Of a stretch of 64,000 nucleotides of DNA, positions 1 through 11,176 are shown piece after piece. Numbering within the stretch: the first letter of the stretch is position 1; every line of letters begins with the position of its first letter. Source of the stretch: Bremia lactucae (Eukaryota; Oomycota; Peronosporomycetes; Peronosporales; Peronosporaceae); the NCBI RefSeq assembly GCF_004359215.1, contig NC_090612.1:4415775-4479774 (forward strand), read 5' to 3'. The notes under the pieces are model-generated. The model saw only the letters and a program-made list of their open reading frames with translations, had not been told where the DNA came from and did not search any database. The translations under genes and the position numbers were made by a program.

Positions 1-825
1 TAGAAGTCTAGTAACTTCTACCATTTGAGGGGATTTCTCCTCAAATACGTGGGGACCTCTTCCCTCAACGTCTTCCGAGTGTGATTGCGCTATCACAGTC
101 GGGTCCACTACGGTCGACTCTCTACTCGACCTTGGATCATCGTGTTGTCCTTTCTGGGCAACCGGTATACTCCTTGAATGTCGCCCACTAAGCGTACATT
201 CATGTCCCAATCCACTCGACCTTTTCGAGTGGTGGACCTTCGGCGCTGCCTGTGCATTAACACAGCCGCCGGCAGCTGACTCCACATTGTGATTGGTAAT
301 CACACTGTGATCTTGTGCGGTTGTACTAACGACCGTACCACAAGTGAGGCCATCGCACTCACTCGTAGTACATCCACACGCTTGTGGACGCTCCAAGACG
401 TTCATCAGATGGCCATCTGATGAACAAGTGGCAGGCATCTTTACGGATCGATGCTGCCAGCTGATCCTTGGCTCGTATTTTCTGAGCCAAGGTAAACCCA
501 GGATGACATCAAATTTGTCATCCAAATCCAGTACGATGAAATCATCATCATACTGTAAATTTCTTAACGTGTAGTGAAATTTCACTACGCGTTTCATCAC
601 TGTTATCGATGCGCCTGTCGCTAGACGCACCGTCATCCTCGTTGGAGGGATGTCGCGCTCAATATATTTGAGCCTACTACCCCCTAGTGACTGGCGACGA
701 ATAAAGTTATTCGACGCTCCGCAGTCCACTAGGGCTTTAAGTGACAAATCATTTGTCACTTTCAATTTCAAGGTGATGAGTGATACCTCACACAAAACCA
801 TCGTGGCGTGCGCGTGATGGTTGAG
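1..825 (-). mobile_element. Ty3/Gypsy fragment, protease and spacer region
   Basis: Read on the minus strand, this is the same protease-to-RT spacer segment found in Gypsy-2 at about 31,560-32,420. The aspartic protease core reads ALVDCGASNNF, with the catalytic Asp intact, followed by the ILGLPWL strand and a long Ser/His-rich spacer. It has no LTR, gag, RT or integrase and is cut by the window edge. The opposite-strand ORF at 344-574 is a shadow of this frame. The segment is dense in short perfect inverted repeats, as are the other Gypsy copies. It is best explained as a truncated inverted relic of the Gypsy-2 family. Confidence 0.85.
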
Positions 826-835
826 CTATTGGATT

Positions 836-1925
836 GGAGAAATGAGTGCATGCATATGAATTATCTCTAGCTTGGAGAAAGCTACGGTATACCTAAGGAC
901 GTCCTAGTGTTCAAGGACGATTTCACCCACTTCAGCGAACTCGTTGCCGCTGACTCAGCCAATGGTCAAACGGCTGTGACAGCTATATAAGACTGGCACA
1001 AGCGAATCGGTGTTCCGGCCATGTGGATGTCTGACAATGGTACACAATTCAAGTGCCAAGTGATGGAGGAGCTTGCTAAGAGGCTTGGAGTCACTCACTC
1101 TTTTATTCCGGTTTACACGCCGTGGATCAATGGTACGGTTGAAAGAGTCAACCGTGACGTATTACAAGAGCAGAAGATGATGCTGCTTAATAGTCGGCTT
1201 AACACCCGCAATTGGACATACCTTCTTCCTGTGATCCAAGCAAATTCAAATCATAGCCCAGTACCCTCACTTGGAAATTGTGCTCCAGTGGAACTGTTTA
1301 AAGGGTTTCCGGCGCCGTCTGCTCTTGATAGTGTGGTGCCGCCTGACGACAAGTTGCCACGGACCTTTCCACTGGGAAAGGATTCATTTTGACATTCTCT
1401 CGAAGAATTAAGTCGCATCCTTCACACCTTACACCAAGTGGTTTAGTACCAGCGCGAGCACCGTCGTACAGCAGCCATAGTCCGTTCTAAAGCCAATGTA
1501 TGCAAGTGTGATTACTTGCTTTGGTCGCGTTGGACCAGCGACTACAAGGGGGTAAGCTTTTTGTGCGTTGGATTGGTTCAATTCAAATGACGAAGGCATA
1601 TCCACTTTATTTCCTGATCCACCACCTCCTTAACGGGGCCGAATACGACGTCCATGGGTCGCGCCTCATGTTCTATCACGACAGAAACCTCGATGTGACC
1701 GCAGAGGTCCATTTTCATGTTTTGTTGCAGGGCCTCGTGATTGAAGTCCGGGAAATCGTCGACCGTCGACTCAACCCTACCTCGGGGGAGCTGGAGTTAC
1801 TGGTGGTGTGGCCTCCAGGATATAGAAAGTTCTTGGGGACCTGCCCGTTCAATCCAACATGATGTTCCGGTTCTGGTGGCTCGATATGCCACGAAACATC
1901 GTATGGACGAGCTGTAGAAGCACTA
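836..1925 (+). mobile_element. Gypsy fragment of a second lineage: integrase core and chromodomain
   Basis: The plus-strand frame at 1021-1392 has the integrase core motifs MWMSDNGTQFKC and TPWINGTVERVNRD, which hold the second catalytic Asp and the Glu. The upstream frame (about 870-1020) contains a stop at about 988. A second frame, 1521-1862, matches the GPY/F-type and chromodomain tail seen in other oomycete Gypsy elements (DVHGSRLMFYHD, then a Trp-containing chromodomain-like end). Frameshifts and stops separate the two parts. The protein differs from the integrase of Gypsy-2 and Gypsy-3, so this is a separate lineage. RT, gag and LTRs are absent. Confidence 0.8.
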
Positions 1926-2057
1926 GTGTTGTGGGATGTTAGATCGCTAAGTTGTGATTTTCTTTTGCAACTTACTACGACCTCACTGCTGCAGTTAAAC
2001 AGATTTGCCAGCGTATCGTTGTCTTAGAGCAGTGTGGCGTATCGTACCAGAGGACCT

Positions 2058-2165
2058 CGACGGCCTCATCTGACGGCAAAGGGTTGACTTGACGGCTTCA
2101 TCTGACGGCGAAGGGTTATTTCGACGGCAACTCTCCGACGGCGAGCGCATCGACAGCCAAAAGTA
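2058..2165. repeat. Short imperfect tandem repeat rich in CGACGGC
   Basis: Two adjacent copies of a unit of about 32 bp (starting near 2060 and 2092) share the pattern gacggc(c/t)tcatctgacgg. The motif cgacggc recurs further on to about 2165. It lies outside any recognised element. No gene is evident on either strand. Confidence 0.6.
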
Positions 2166-4619
2166 TGAGTAGGAAACAATAAGCAACCTAATCGAACTCG
2201 CTTTGCAATTTTCTTTGCAGCGCGTAAAAACGCAATATCTTTCGACGTCAATTACTTACTGCTCAATATGCCATCATTTAGCCCGGTTCGCGTTCGCGTT
2301 CGTTTGTTTGTGACCTTTCTTATTATACTATTTCATGGTTCATGACTCGGTCATGACACACACAAAAACATTATATCCTAGAGATTGGGTACTCTCTTCC
2401 ACATCTTCGTAATTGTACTCCTCTACTGCAACGGCCAAGACTGCCGTAACAATTGGTTAACAACCAGACAGATGAGCCATTAAAGTGTTGGTGATATAGA
2501 GTTGCTAGGTGCTCTATGCACCATGTGGCAGAGATGACACAACGGATTTATGTGCAACGATAAAGACTGACTCATCATTGTAGTTAGTGATATCGTAGCA
2601 TCAATATGAATAGGTTTAGAGGTAAAATCGTCGAGCTGTGGACCTAGCTAACATTGGTTCACTTTTCATTTAGCTTATTCTAGCTCCGATAGCTTCCCCC
2701 AAAGCTTGACTAATCTTACCGCAAAAAAATGTTTTTTTTAGCTGGAAAACTAGCCAACCATGAAGAGTTGTATCAAAGTGAGGGAATTAATCAAAATCTG
2801 AGGGGAGCTTTTCGGTTCCCTAAAGTACAGGCTTTGCTTAAGTATTGTGGAACTGATAAAAAGCAGTGGTGTGTAATAATCTGTTAATATACATATGAAT
2901 AAAGGACGGTATTAACCGAAAATGTAGGAGATTGATGAGGGGGCTCCTTGATTGCTTGGAAGACACAGTGGATAAAACATGCAATACCGTGGCTGACGCA
3001 ACGCCAGGATCTCGACTTTCCAACCTGACAGGCTTGGGCATTGAAATGTTTACCACCGACCGCAACGGCGGGTATTTCCCGGATCGTTGGTAGACCGCAA
3101 CAGTCACTTGAAGCTCGTCAGACATGTACGAGAGCTCTACTCGAGTTATTGAGTCCCTGTATAGCTGCTTCTTAATCAAATCATGGTGGCCGGCATCCGC
3201 GATGCTCGGCTGAGCTCACCAGTCGGTCATCGGTTGGTCAACCCCTCAGCCGCAAGATTAGCTTTGTGGTCGACGTACCCGTGTTTGATGACGGCTTAAG
3301 ACACCCTTAAAAGTTGAGAAAATGCGGTCTGTGCAGTTACTGATATCGGCATACTCCGTATTAGAGTCCAGACAAACTCGTTTATTATGCCTACAAAAAA
3401 AATTCGGCGATGTCGAACACGAATTAGCCGAACTGCGCCGCCAGGGCTTGGTGATATTATGAAGCGCACCAACGATCGCCATCGGTGGGCGCGCTTAATG
3501 AGTCATTGTCTCCTTCTGTGGAAGCCACCTCCATTGACGCAAATTTACGCATGTGACATACCGCACCAGGTTGCGCCCAAAGTGTTTTGTTAAAAGCGGG
3601 ATGCAACCAGCCAGGCGTCATCCTCTTGGAAAAGGCGACCAATCGAATTCATTGGGTGATATCAACGGACAATTTAGCCGAACAGCAGACGGCGGGGGAC
3701 TGTCAATCGCTCTAGGCTGGTCAGCACAAACGCGCCCCGCGCAGAGTCCGAATCTCCATAGGGTTCCCGGGCGGCCCCGACTTCGTTGCGAAACCACATG
3801 TTCATCTGGCTAAAACTTAAACACTTAAGCGGTATTAGGTAACGGGGTGCACTTTTTTCATTATTACGAAGGTACGGGTCGCAGCCCGACGCAGCGCCTG
3901 GCAAGCCGCTGCGTTTCAGTTGACGACAGCGATATCGTGGTACCACAGATTCAATATCTTCTGTTACTCGATTCCGCTCGACCCAAGCACATATTATAAG
4001 TCACATTCGCATCAAGACGTCTGCGTAGCATTTTGCATTCGGGTCGCTGGCACACCTAATGCGATAGAGGGTTAATTATCATAGCTGCCGCTCGATGGTT
4101 GACCCAGGGCTTTACTATCGCCGGCAGCGTCCAGGAATTATGAGATACGAGGGTGCGGCACTGCCGCGCGATCGCGAAGTGGCAAATTAGGCGGACGAAA
4201 CGGAGAAACACAAGGTGCCCGTATGCTATTATGCCTGCGCACACTAGACCACAACCCGAAAGCCGTCGCCAGAGGCGATAAGCCCCGTACAACCACCGGA
4301 ATTACATGAAGATTTGGCGTTGCTAAAAAGGCTTTCTTAGGATGTACCAGGCATATTGCAACCCGTAAACGGTTGAATAGACCAACTTGATCTGCTCTAC
4401 TTCGATAGGCTGTTAGACTTATATGAGACTTGCAAACACCGCTACACAGCATTTAAAATAGACTAATATGTGGAGCTTACTGTTGAGCAAAATGGAGACT
4501 GTCACTTCTCATTTTGTGTTTCCTGTTTCTCATAAACTGATGACCTCTTTAAAGCGATAACTTAGAGACACGTGGATCTTCATTCGTCAATTGAAGAGGC
4601 GGGCACCATAAGGTGCAGG
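2166..4619. other. Anonymous region without a supported gene
   Basis: Only short overlapping ORFs on both strands are present, none with a recognisable domain. From 2,300 to 3,180 the sequence is AT-rich. From about 3,180 to 4,450 it has more even base composition, but still no convincing reading frame, TIR or LTR. I see no RNA gene here. Confidence 0.5.
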
Positions 4620-4735
4620 CTGTCAACGGGCTTACAGAATGTACTTGGCTGCAGCATTCAACAGATGCGTAACGAATCTGTTGTGACCGGTGCAAGAATT
4701 CGCACCGAGGTATTTTTGATATGCTACAGTCACAA
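4620..4735 (+). mobile_element. Small Gypsy reverse-transcriptase fragment
   Basis: This stretch matches 37,664-37,745 of Gypsy-2: the same series of attcaacagatg, atctgttg and cggtgc-aattcgcaccg blocks in the same order. It covers only the RT segment just before the YFDD motif. It is a relic. Flanks to 5,615 show no gene. Confidence 0.75.
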
Positions 4736-5615
4736 AATGCTATCTACATAATTCGAGAATTTGTTTTGTCAAAGTAAGATCCTGTGACATTGGATATCTC
4801 AATAATCAACATTGAAGCGCCATATAATTTAATAAATTAATTTACATGTGACATTTCCAGCCACACATCAGCTTGCCCATGACGAATCCACTTCGCTTTG
4901 AAAAAATGCCTTTTACGTGTGTGCTGCGCTAAAAAATGGAAAGTTGGCATGGCATAAAGCATCCAGTAAGCAAAAATATATACAATGAACCAGTATAGGT
5001 CCCCTTTTTGTCATAAAGTGAGCGGTTGGTTGCTCTAAACTAGAGGGGGACTTTTTAATTGCATGCCTTGCTTGAAGCATAATGGCAACATACCAAGCCG
5101 CAATTTTCACTTGACAGGTCTTAAGCAGCTTTATGACGAGAGACTGAACATATATTACCACGTTATTGAGTATACAAGTGATCTCGGAAGTTTATTTAGG
5201 GCGCAAGCTTCTAAGCACTGTGCTAATATTGACTGATGTGAATTTGAGCGATGAGACCTCGTCCGTGGGATCCTTCTTGTGCGACTGGTGGACCCAGCAA
5301 AAAGTCATAGTCACACTGGAATAGCCGATTTCGCAGAATGAAAAGGGTCTACATAAGTGCAAGGGGCTTTCCTGCCTATTTGGGCGTGTACAATAGCCCT
5401 GGATTGATTTGTGGCGAGACCATCTCGGTGCTGGTAAAATGATGCCACAAAAAATGTTTTAAGAGGCCACGAAGCTGTCTCCGCCCATTTCGGAAGCTCA
5501 AACATCGCTACGGTAAACAACACGGTTGAGAGCATAGTAATCTTGACGAAAAAGATTTTGTGCTTAAGCTTGTCGCTAGTCGAGTCGCGGTTGAAAGGCA
5601 CAATGCAATATTATT
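4736..5615. other. Anonymous AT-rich DNA
   Basis: No domain, RNA gene or repeat was recognised. The minus-strand ORF at 5311-5601 (96 codons) has no recognisable feature and ends next to the target-site duplication of Copia-3. Confidence 0.4.
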
Positions 5616-5620
5616 GGTCA

Positions 5621-5827
5621 TGTTAGTTCTGGAAGGTAATTCAGAAACTAAATTTATTTGGAGCTTACGATCTTTGAATACCTTGTCTGTCCATTATCGT
5701 CAAATACCATCGAGCACTTATATAGATATACCTAAGCGTTGCTCCACCTATTCCGAGGGTCGCCTGCCCTCGATTTCACTAGTCGCGCCCTTTCACATAT
5801 CCAGTCGCACTTCGCGGCCAATCAACA
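5621..5827 (-). repeat. Copia-3 3' LTR
   Basis: A 207-bp LTR matching 10956-11171 with many substitutions. Its right end reads atcaaca, the reverse complement of a TGTTG start. It is preceded by the target duplication ggtca. Confidence 0.8.
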
Positions 5828-6900
5828 CCTCTTCTCAAAATGTCTTTACATGCGGAACTCCGTCAATCTCGGCGCAGCGAACGTCTTGGTGAGAAGGTCA
5901 GCTTGCATTAAACGCGAATCGCAACAAACCAACTTGGTCACTTGTTTATTGCTGTAATCCTTGATGAACATAAGACGTACTGCGATGTGCTTTGCCCTTC
6001 CCACGCTGTCTTTGCCTTGTATTTGCTTTATAGCAGCTTGTTATCAACGTGCAACAGCATCGACTTCGTCACGCGCACTTCAATTTCTTCCAGCTGCTCA
6101 CACAATCCTAGCAGGTCACTCGCCACTAGTGATGCAGCTACAACTCGACCATAGTCATAGATAATGTCACGCTTGCCTGTTTTCGACACACCCATCCGAC
6201 AACCATACCATTAAAGCATGGAACCCTTCTACTTAAAACTTATTGGTTCGCACGATCCGCGGTGTAATCCCTGTCGCTGCAGCCTTCAGCCTCAACGTCT
6301 TGCGAATTGTCGCTTCCAAAACCTCTGTCAAAATTTTGTTCTACAGTATCGAACTATTCGTTTCGCCTATCACCAATCGCGATCCCTAGACGCATGCGCT
6401 CGCTGGCTGATCCGGTGTACAGCAAATGCAGTGTCTGGTCGTGTACATCGCGACAACCAAAAGAAGACTTCCAATTAATGATCGAAACATATTTACTATT
6501 GGTCCTGTTGATGTACCATCACCCCTGGTCTTCGTCGTCTTGTTTACCGATAGGCTTGCGAGCAGGATAGCCTGATCTAGACTTGGCCAAACAAGCAATT
6601 CGCGAATATACTGAGTTTTCTCCAATAGGCACCATGCATCCTTGGCATACGTCACATAAAAGCCCTGAAACTAAGGCACTTCACCGAGGTCCTTCACCTC
6701 GAGAACTTCATGTCACCAAAGAATTTTTTCACGTCATAGACCCTCTAAGCAGTCACCAATAGGTCGTCCATGTAGACGCCCATTAGGTTCATCACCTTTT
6801 GTGCACAAAAAACTGTCGGGGTAGCACTGTGTACACCCAAGCTTCACCAGTGTATCACGATTCACGAGCGATTGTGGCAAACTGTGTCCAAATCACTTGG
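5828..6900 (-). pseudogene. Copia-3 pol remains (RT end and RNase H)
   Basis: Minus-strand translation is broken into short frames. One (6386-6655) holds MFRSLIGSLLLV, resembling the conserved YRSLIGSL block at the end of Copia RT. Sequence nearer the LTR (about 5,870-6,000) resembles the RNase H end in DNA order and spacing. Stops and frameshifts are frequent throughout. No catalytic YVDD survives. The pseudogene is cut at about 6,900 by the Gypsy-1 insertion. Confidence 0.6.
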
Positions 6901-8140
6901 AGCACGGTTGATAATGTCAACTTTTGATCATCCCGAAAAAGATGGTTGGACGGAGCGCGCGAACCGTACCCTCGAAGTCGATGGTGGCATTTTGCATTAA
7001 CAACTCAGTGCATGCTTCTACAAAGCATACACGTTTTTGTGAACGACTTACGCCATCCACGTATACATACCTTGTTTGAGAGTGACTCTTATACAGGGGG
7101 GACTCGCTCGAGCAACGAACCTTCTAGCTCTTGCTCTCCACGCGTTAGCACCAAGGTCAATGCAAAGGATTTCAATGTTGATTATATTAACATTGAAGTG
7201 TCAGTAATGACAATAATGCTGATACTGCCTTTGATAAAGATGCTGAAAGACTCAGCATCGGAAACAATATTATTTATGCGAACAGTAATACTCTCAATAA
7301 TGAAAAAGATTGATATCTCTGCAGTGCGAACCTGTCGCACTGAAACAATAATAAACCGAGTTAACAGGTGATTTCCTGTTGGATAGACAAGCAGTGGTCT
7401 GTTTTATTCGGGATTTCATCGCTGATGCGGTGGACCGACAGGAACGGGACTCTGAAAAAAGTGGAAGAGCAACCATACTTTTCGTTAATGTTAATGACCT
7501 AATCCTACTTCGTACGGAAACCCACCAAAACATTTCGTGACGAATGTAGGTAGTAATAAATTACTACCCAGGTGTATCGGCCCGTTTCCTGTACTACATC
7601 GCCAAGGCAATGCGTATGCATCCTACGTTGGTCTGTTGGGCGTCCCCGCCTGTACCATCAGTACGAGGCTTCTTCCGATTTCGCGAGCTGTCACCAGCTC
7701 GTTTGAAAGGACTGATGTGTCTTTTCGTTCGCCAGTTGATCAATCGCAACTTGCGCACAATTTCTTAACTGGTCACGAGTAACATTATCAACCGTTACCG
7801 CTAACTCGCGGCGACGGGATCGCTCGTGATAAATTTTCTACCTCAAATATTGAAGGGTGTTATCCAAATCACGACGTTGATTCGGGTTCGTCAAACGAGG
7901 CGAACCCAATTCTCTACCTCCATTGATGGTGAAAAGCGTTTTCTTGTTGAACCTCTCGAACCACCGTGAGATAAAGGGGGTCCGAACGAGTTATCTCGTT
8001 TGTTGGCGAGGGTATCCACCCTCGCATGGTAGTTGGGAACCTCCTTCCCAACTGATATTGGACGTTCCGGGTCTCCTTCGACTCCCATCCTCCTCGACAG
8101 AGCCTCCATCAGAGAACGAGCGCTTCCCGCGCTCGTAAAA
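6898..8140 (+). pseudogene. Gypsy-1 integrase C-terminus and chromodomain, degenerate
   Basis: About 6,915-7,075 encodes a decayed version of the integrase block DHPETDGQTERVNR (here DHPEKDGWTERANR) and the following STKHT segment. The frame starting at 7537 contains VTNVGS-type GPY/F sequence (MTNVGSNKLLPRCIGPF). The frame 7923-8138 is a chromodomain: TSYLVCWRGYPPSHGSWEP, with the aromatic residues of the methyl-lysine cage largely kept. At least three frameshifts separate these parts. Chromodomains in this group are thought to steer integration to marked chromatin. This copy cannot make a full product. Confidence 0.75.
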
Positions 8141-8401
8141 GGATTATATGCTTTTAATCTCTAGGCGCATCTCACAAGAGATGAGCGTCCTCCAAATAGG
8201 AATCTTTCAAGGAAGAATCTTCATTAGGGGCATGACCCGCACCCTTATAAAAGTATGGACATGAGTCCCCCCACGAGAGGTAAGGTATCCCTGCCTCTCT
8301 AGACAAACGGTCCAGCTTTTGCCTGCACCGGTTACGGTCCATTTTTTAAACCGTTCATGGGAAGCATCCAGTTTGTCAAGCTAGGCCTCACGGCCTATGC
8401 T

Positions 8402-9250
8402 TTGCGCATTCTCTACAAACGTTGTCCAAGCTTGGAATAAGGGTTTGACATCCTTTGCCCGCTTACAAGTGTACCACCGATGCCGGCAAAATGCATCGAT
8501 GAAGAATTCCGTTTTATCCTCACCAAGCTTGTAAAGCCTGGATGAGTCTAACAACGGAATTTGGTTATCGATCGCTGGTCATACCGAACCAACCAACTAG
8601 GTTACCCTTAGAGGGCTACCAAGGCTTCCTTTCGTGAGCGAGCCGCAAAGAATTGCGGTCACTCTCCTGTTGACTCATGTTGACGTTAACGCAAACATGG
8701 CTCTCGGAGCGATTTCAAGAATCAATCTTTTCCTGGTGATGTAAACTAGCACCACCAGCAGCATTCTTCCCTGCAGGATCACTTAGTTCGTGGTGACGCA
8801 TACTAATGTCACCAGAGTGACCGTCGCCCATAGAGTCATCATCTGATGACTCCCCACCAGAAAGGCCGGACAAGTCGAACAACCTTGTCATCACCTCTTT
8901 GGTTGTCACGTTAATACCCAAAGGCTTGACGGACTCGGCTTCGGGTGACCCGGCGACTTTCACAGTAGCCACCAAGTCGGGCGATGACGGTGACTTAATC
9001 CAACCACCTACAATTGGTGTAGCAGGTGACTTGTCACCGTCACCTGCAATATTATCAGCAGATGACATATTCCCAGTCACCTCCATTGCGAGTAGGTGGT
9101 GACTTATTTCCCACAGTAGATGCATTAGCGTCTGCTGAAGCATTTGCATCACCAGCAGCTGCACTGATTCGTGCAGCTGCCATCTTTGCGGCCTCACGGG
9201 CTACGCGCACAGACTCGTTGGTAGCATGCTCAAACGAATTGATTTCTAAA
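8402..9250 (-). pseudogene. Antisense ORF of Gypsy-1 (conserved, unknown function)
   Basis: On the minus strand an open frame of 160 codons (8715-9197) is acidic and Ser/Gly-rich, ending in a charged tail (SGGESSDDDSMGDG). Upstream, in another frame, is an Ala-rich start (REAAKMAAARISAAAGDA). Downstream, about 8,402-8,530, is a second block, DKTEFFIDAFCRHRWY, then KPLFQAWTTFVENA. That block matches the antisense frames of Gypsy-3 and Gypsy-2 at protein level while the DNA differs widely. Frameshifts break the full frame. Function is unknown. It is not a Gag, RT or integrase that I recognise. Confidence 0.6.
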
Positions 9251-9375
9251 CAAAATTTAATAATGCGACAAATTGGAATTAAAAATAAAACCGATAATGC
9301 AGTTTACAGGGAAAGACATAATTGTATTTCTCTGTCACTCCAAATCAGTTAATATTGTGACAGTTGGTTGGGGGG

Positions 9376-9892
9376 CGTCACATAACGGGGCATAAGTATA
9401 ATTTTCTAAGAGAGTAATAATAAATGTTATGTTCTGTGAAAGGAAATAATAAGCAAAACGTACAAACCATTATCTTTATTAATCATTTGACTTAACATTG
9501 CAATATTATTAAATTTGGTATTTTTGATGCAATGAGACATCAATGTTATTGATTGGTTGGTTTTAGTTAAATCAACCCCGCCAATCGTCACAAGACACGA
9601 TTGTGCGGTGCGCAAGGAGGCACCATTCATAGTTTGCTATAAGTATAAAATAAAGTCAGTAGTAGATAGATGACCGTTGAGTAGGAGCACGATTGATTTA
9701 ATTTTACTTTTCGTCTATTTTAAAAGCCTAAGAGCTAACCTTTGGTAGCTAAGACTACTTAGCTACCTGTATTTTTTTTCTCTGCACGTCGTGTACGTGA
9801 AGTGACCGAGCCACCTTCACTGTAATCAGTGAAGGTTGTCTAGTACTGTTAAGTACTAGCATAGGGTGCCTCGTTACACCCAGCACTTTTTA
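9376..9892 (+). repeat. Gypsy-1 3' LTR (LTR family B)
   Basis: It runs from about cacataacggggc to the end tgcctcgttaca. Internal blocks recur in inverted orientation at 41,237-41,500, 41,871-42,120 and 62,755-63,183, which defines LTR family B. It contains the block cgtcgtgtacgtgaagtgac near its 3' end, shared in position with a similar block in LTR family A. Confidence 0.75.
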
Positions 9893-9894
9893 CA

Positions 9895-10900
9895 CCGCGG
9901 AAATTAGTTGCATCAGCCGCGACGTTAGTGCCGCGGCATTACTTTGCCAGTAATTTGACGACCCCCACAAACAACGTGAGCGCCGACATATTGTTCGAAC
10001 GTACTCTCCCATGCTTGTTTAAGAAAATCCGTGCGGCGGCAATCGTGTTGCGTGGCTTGTTTCACCTCCGGTGAAGTACCTTCGCATATGTACTGGAGCA
10101 CTAGTCGATCCGGACAGCACCCCAAACTTGCTACGGCGACCAGATACTGGTAATGCTCCGTCCAAGATCGATCGTTTGGCTTACGAGCTCGCACGGACCA
10201 CGTGGCTTGCTCCACGTGTCATATACCTCGAGCAACTTTTAATTAAGTGCACAGCCGTAGTTTCTTTTGACGCCCAGACTCCTTTCATCTTGTCAAGGTG
10301 CTTCCTTGCAATTACATACAGGTATCGATTGAGAGTTGTCATCTTGTAATCTTCAGGCCGTTCACAAATACTAAGGCGTTGGGCCGCGCCAAGCTCGTCC
10401 AGAAACTGCAACCCCAACGTCCTTAAAGCCTGCTCCAAGTCCTTCTTTCCGGTTAAGCGCAGGATCAGCAGCTTCATATCAATGACAGTCAGAAAAATTG
10501 ACCCTAACGTCTTGTTGAGTCCTGCCTCGATTGTGCGTAGGCTTGCTCCGTAGGCTGACCCCCGGGAAAATTGTCTGTGACTCTCCGCCTGAGTCTGCAG
10601 CATCCCAATCGGCACTTGCATGCCCATACTGCGCTGAGTGAGACGGCTCTCGCCCGGTTCCTTTCAGCAGCCAAGAATCGGCTGAATACACTCGAGCCAC
10701 TTCCCATTCGCGTATCTGGGTCCACAGAAGACTGCTGGGCCCGCTCCACGCGTTCCCGCATCAAGTCGCGCATCAGATTTCCAGTGAATCCGTCAAGTCT
10801 ATCGTAACGATCTGCGCCGTGCTCGGAGGTCCCGTGTTATCTCGCTTCAGTGAGTGACATCCGCACTGTCACTTGTTGATTTATTGACCACATGCGGGCT
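9895..10900 (-). pseudogene. Copia-3 gag remains
   Basis: Minus-strand frames 9925-10215 and 10181-10627 together read like an oomycete Copia Gag: SWTEHYQYLVAVASLG, then DRLVLQYICEGTSPE, then RTDFLKQAWESTFEQY. The N-terminal part (10504-10807) is in other frames. Several frameshifts and stops are present. The order from the 5' LTR at 10956 (PBS, gag, then pol beyond Gypsy-1) fits Copia. Confidence 0.65.
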
Positions 10901-10940
10901 GAGAGCCCCTAGCGGAGCTGGCGGAGTGTCTTTCGGGGAG

Positions 10941-10955
10941 CTTGGGCTCATAACC
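10941..10955 (-). promoter_or_regulatory. Copia-3 primer-binding site
   Basis: The reverse complement reads GGTTATGAGCCCAAG directly after the 5' LTR. This is the form expected if reverse transcription is primed by an internal (anticodon-side) fragment of initiator tRNA-Met, as known for Drosophila copia, not by the tRNA 3' end. The same site occurs in Copia-1 and Copia-2. Confidence 0.7.
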
Positions 10956-11171
10956 TGGTAGTTCTGGGAGGTATAAGAGAAACTAAATATATTTGGAGCT
11001 TATGAACTTTGGGTACCTTGTCTGTTCATTATCGTCCTATACCATCAAAACTTATGTAGCCTTATGGGTTGCCCCACCTGTTCCAAGGTCGCATGCCTTC
11101 AACTTCACTTGTCGCACCCTTTCACAGGACAAATCGCACTCTTTCACACGAACAGTCGCGGCCTTACAACA
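10956..11171 (-). repeat. Copia-3 5' LTR
   Basis: A 216-bp LTR, the partner of 5621-5827. Its outer end (cttacaaca) is followed by the target duplication ggtca at 11172-11176. Confidence 0.8.
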
Positions 11172-11176
11172 GGTCA

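Larger units (their letters stand above)
6898..9892 (+). mobile_element. Gypsy-1: 5'-truncated chromovirus-type Gypsy nested in Copia-3
   Basis: From the left it holds a decayed integrase end, the GPY/F region, a chromodomain, an antisense ORF and a 3' LTR ending in tgcctcgttaca. The 5' LTR, gag, protease and RT are missing. Copia-3 sequence lies on both sides, so Gypsy-1 inserted into it and was then truncated. The order integrase, chromodomain, antisense ORF, LTR is the same as in Gypsy-2 and Gypsy-3, but the nucleotide sequence is clearly different. Confidence 0.8.
5621..11171 (-). mobile_element. Copia-3: degenerate Ty1/Copia element with a nested Gypsy remnant
   Basis: Two related LTRs in the same orientation (5621-5827 and 10956-11171) are flanked by the identical 5-bp target duplication ggtca (5616-5620 and 11172-11176). 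On the element's sense (minus) strand each LTR begins TGTTG. Directly inside the 5' LTR, at about 10941-10955, is a primer-binding site GGTTATGAGCCC, as in Copia-1 and Copia-2. Gag remains lie at 9895-10900 and pol remains at 5828-6900. Between them sits the Gypsy-1 remnant. Both LTRs have many differences, so the insertion is old. Confidence 0.85.

Noticed and set aside
3180..4470. Possible bacterial insert, because of more even base composition
   Set aside because: No frame longer than about 105 codons and no recognisable protein; composition alone is not enough.
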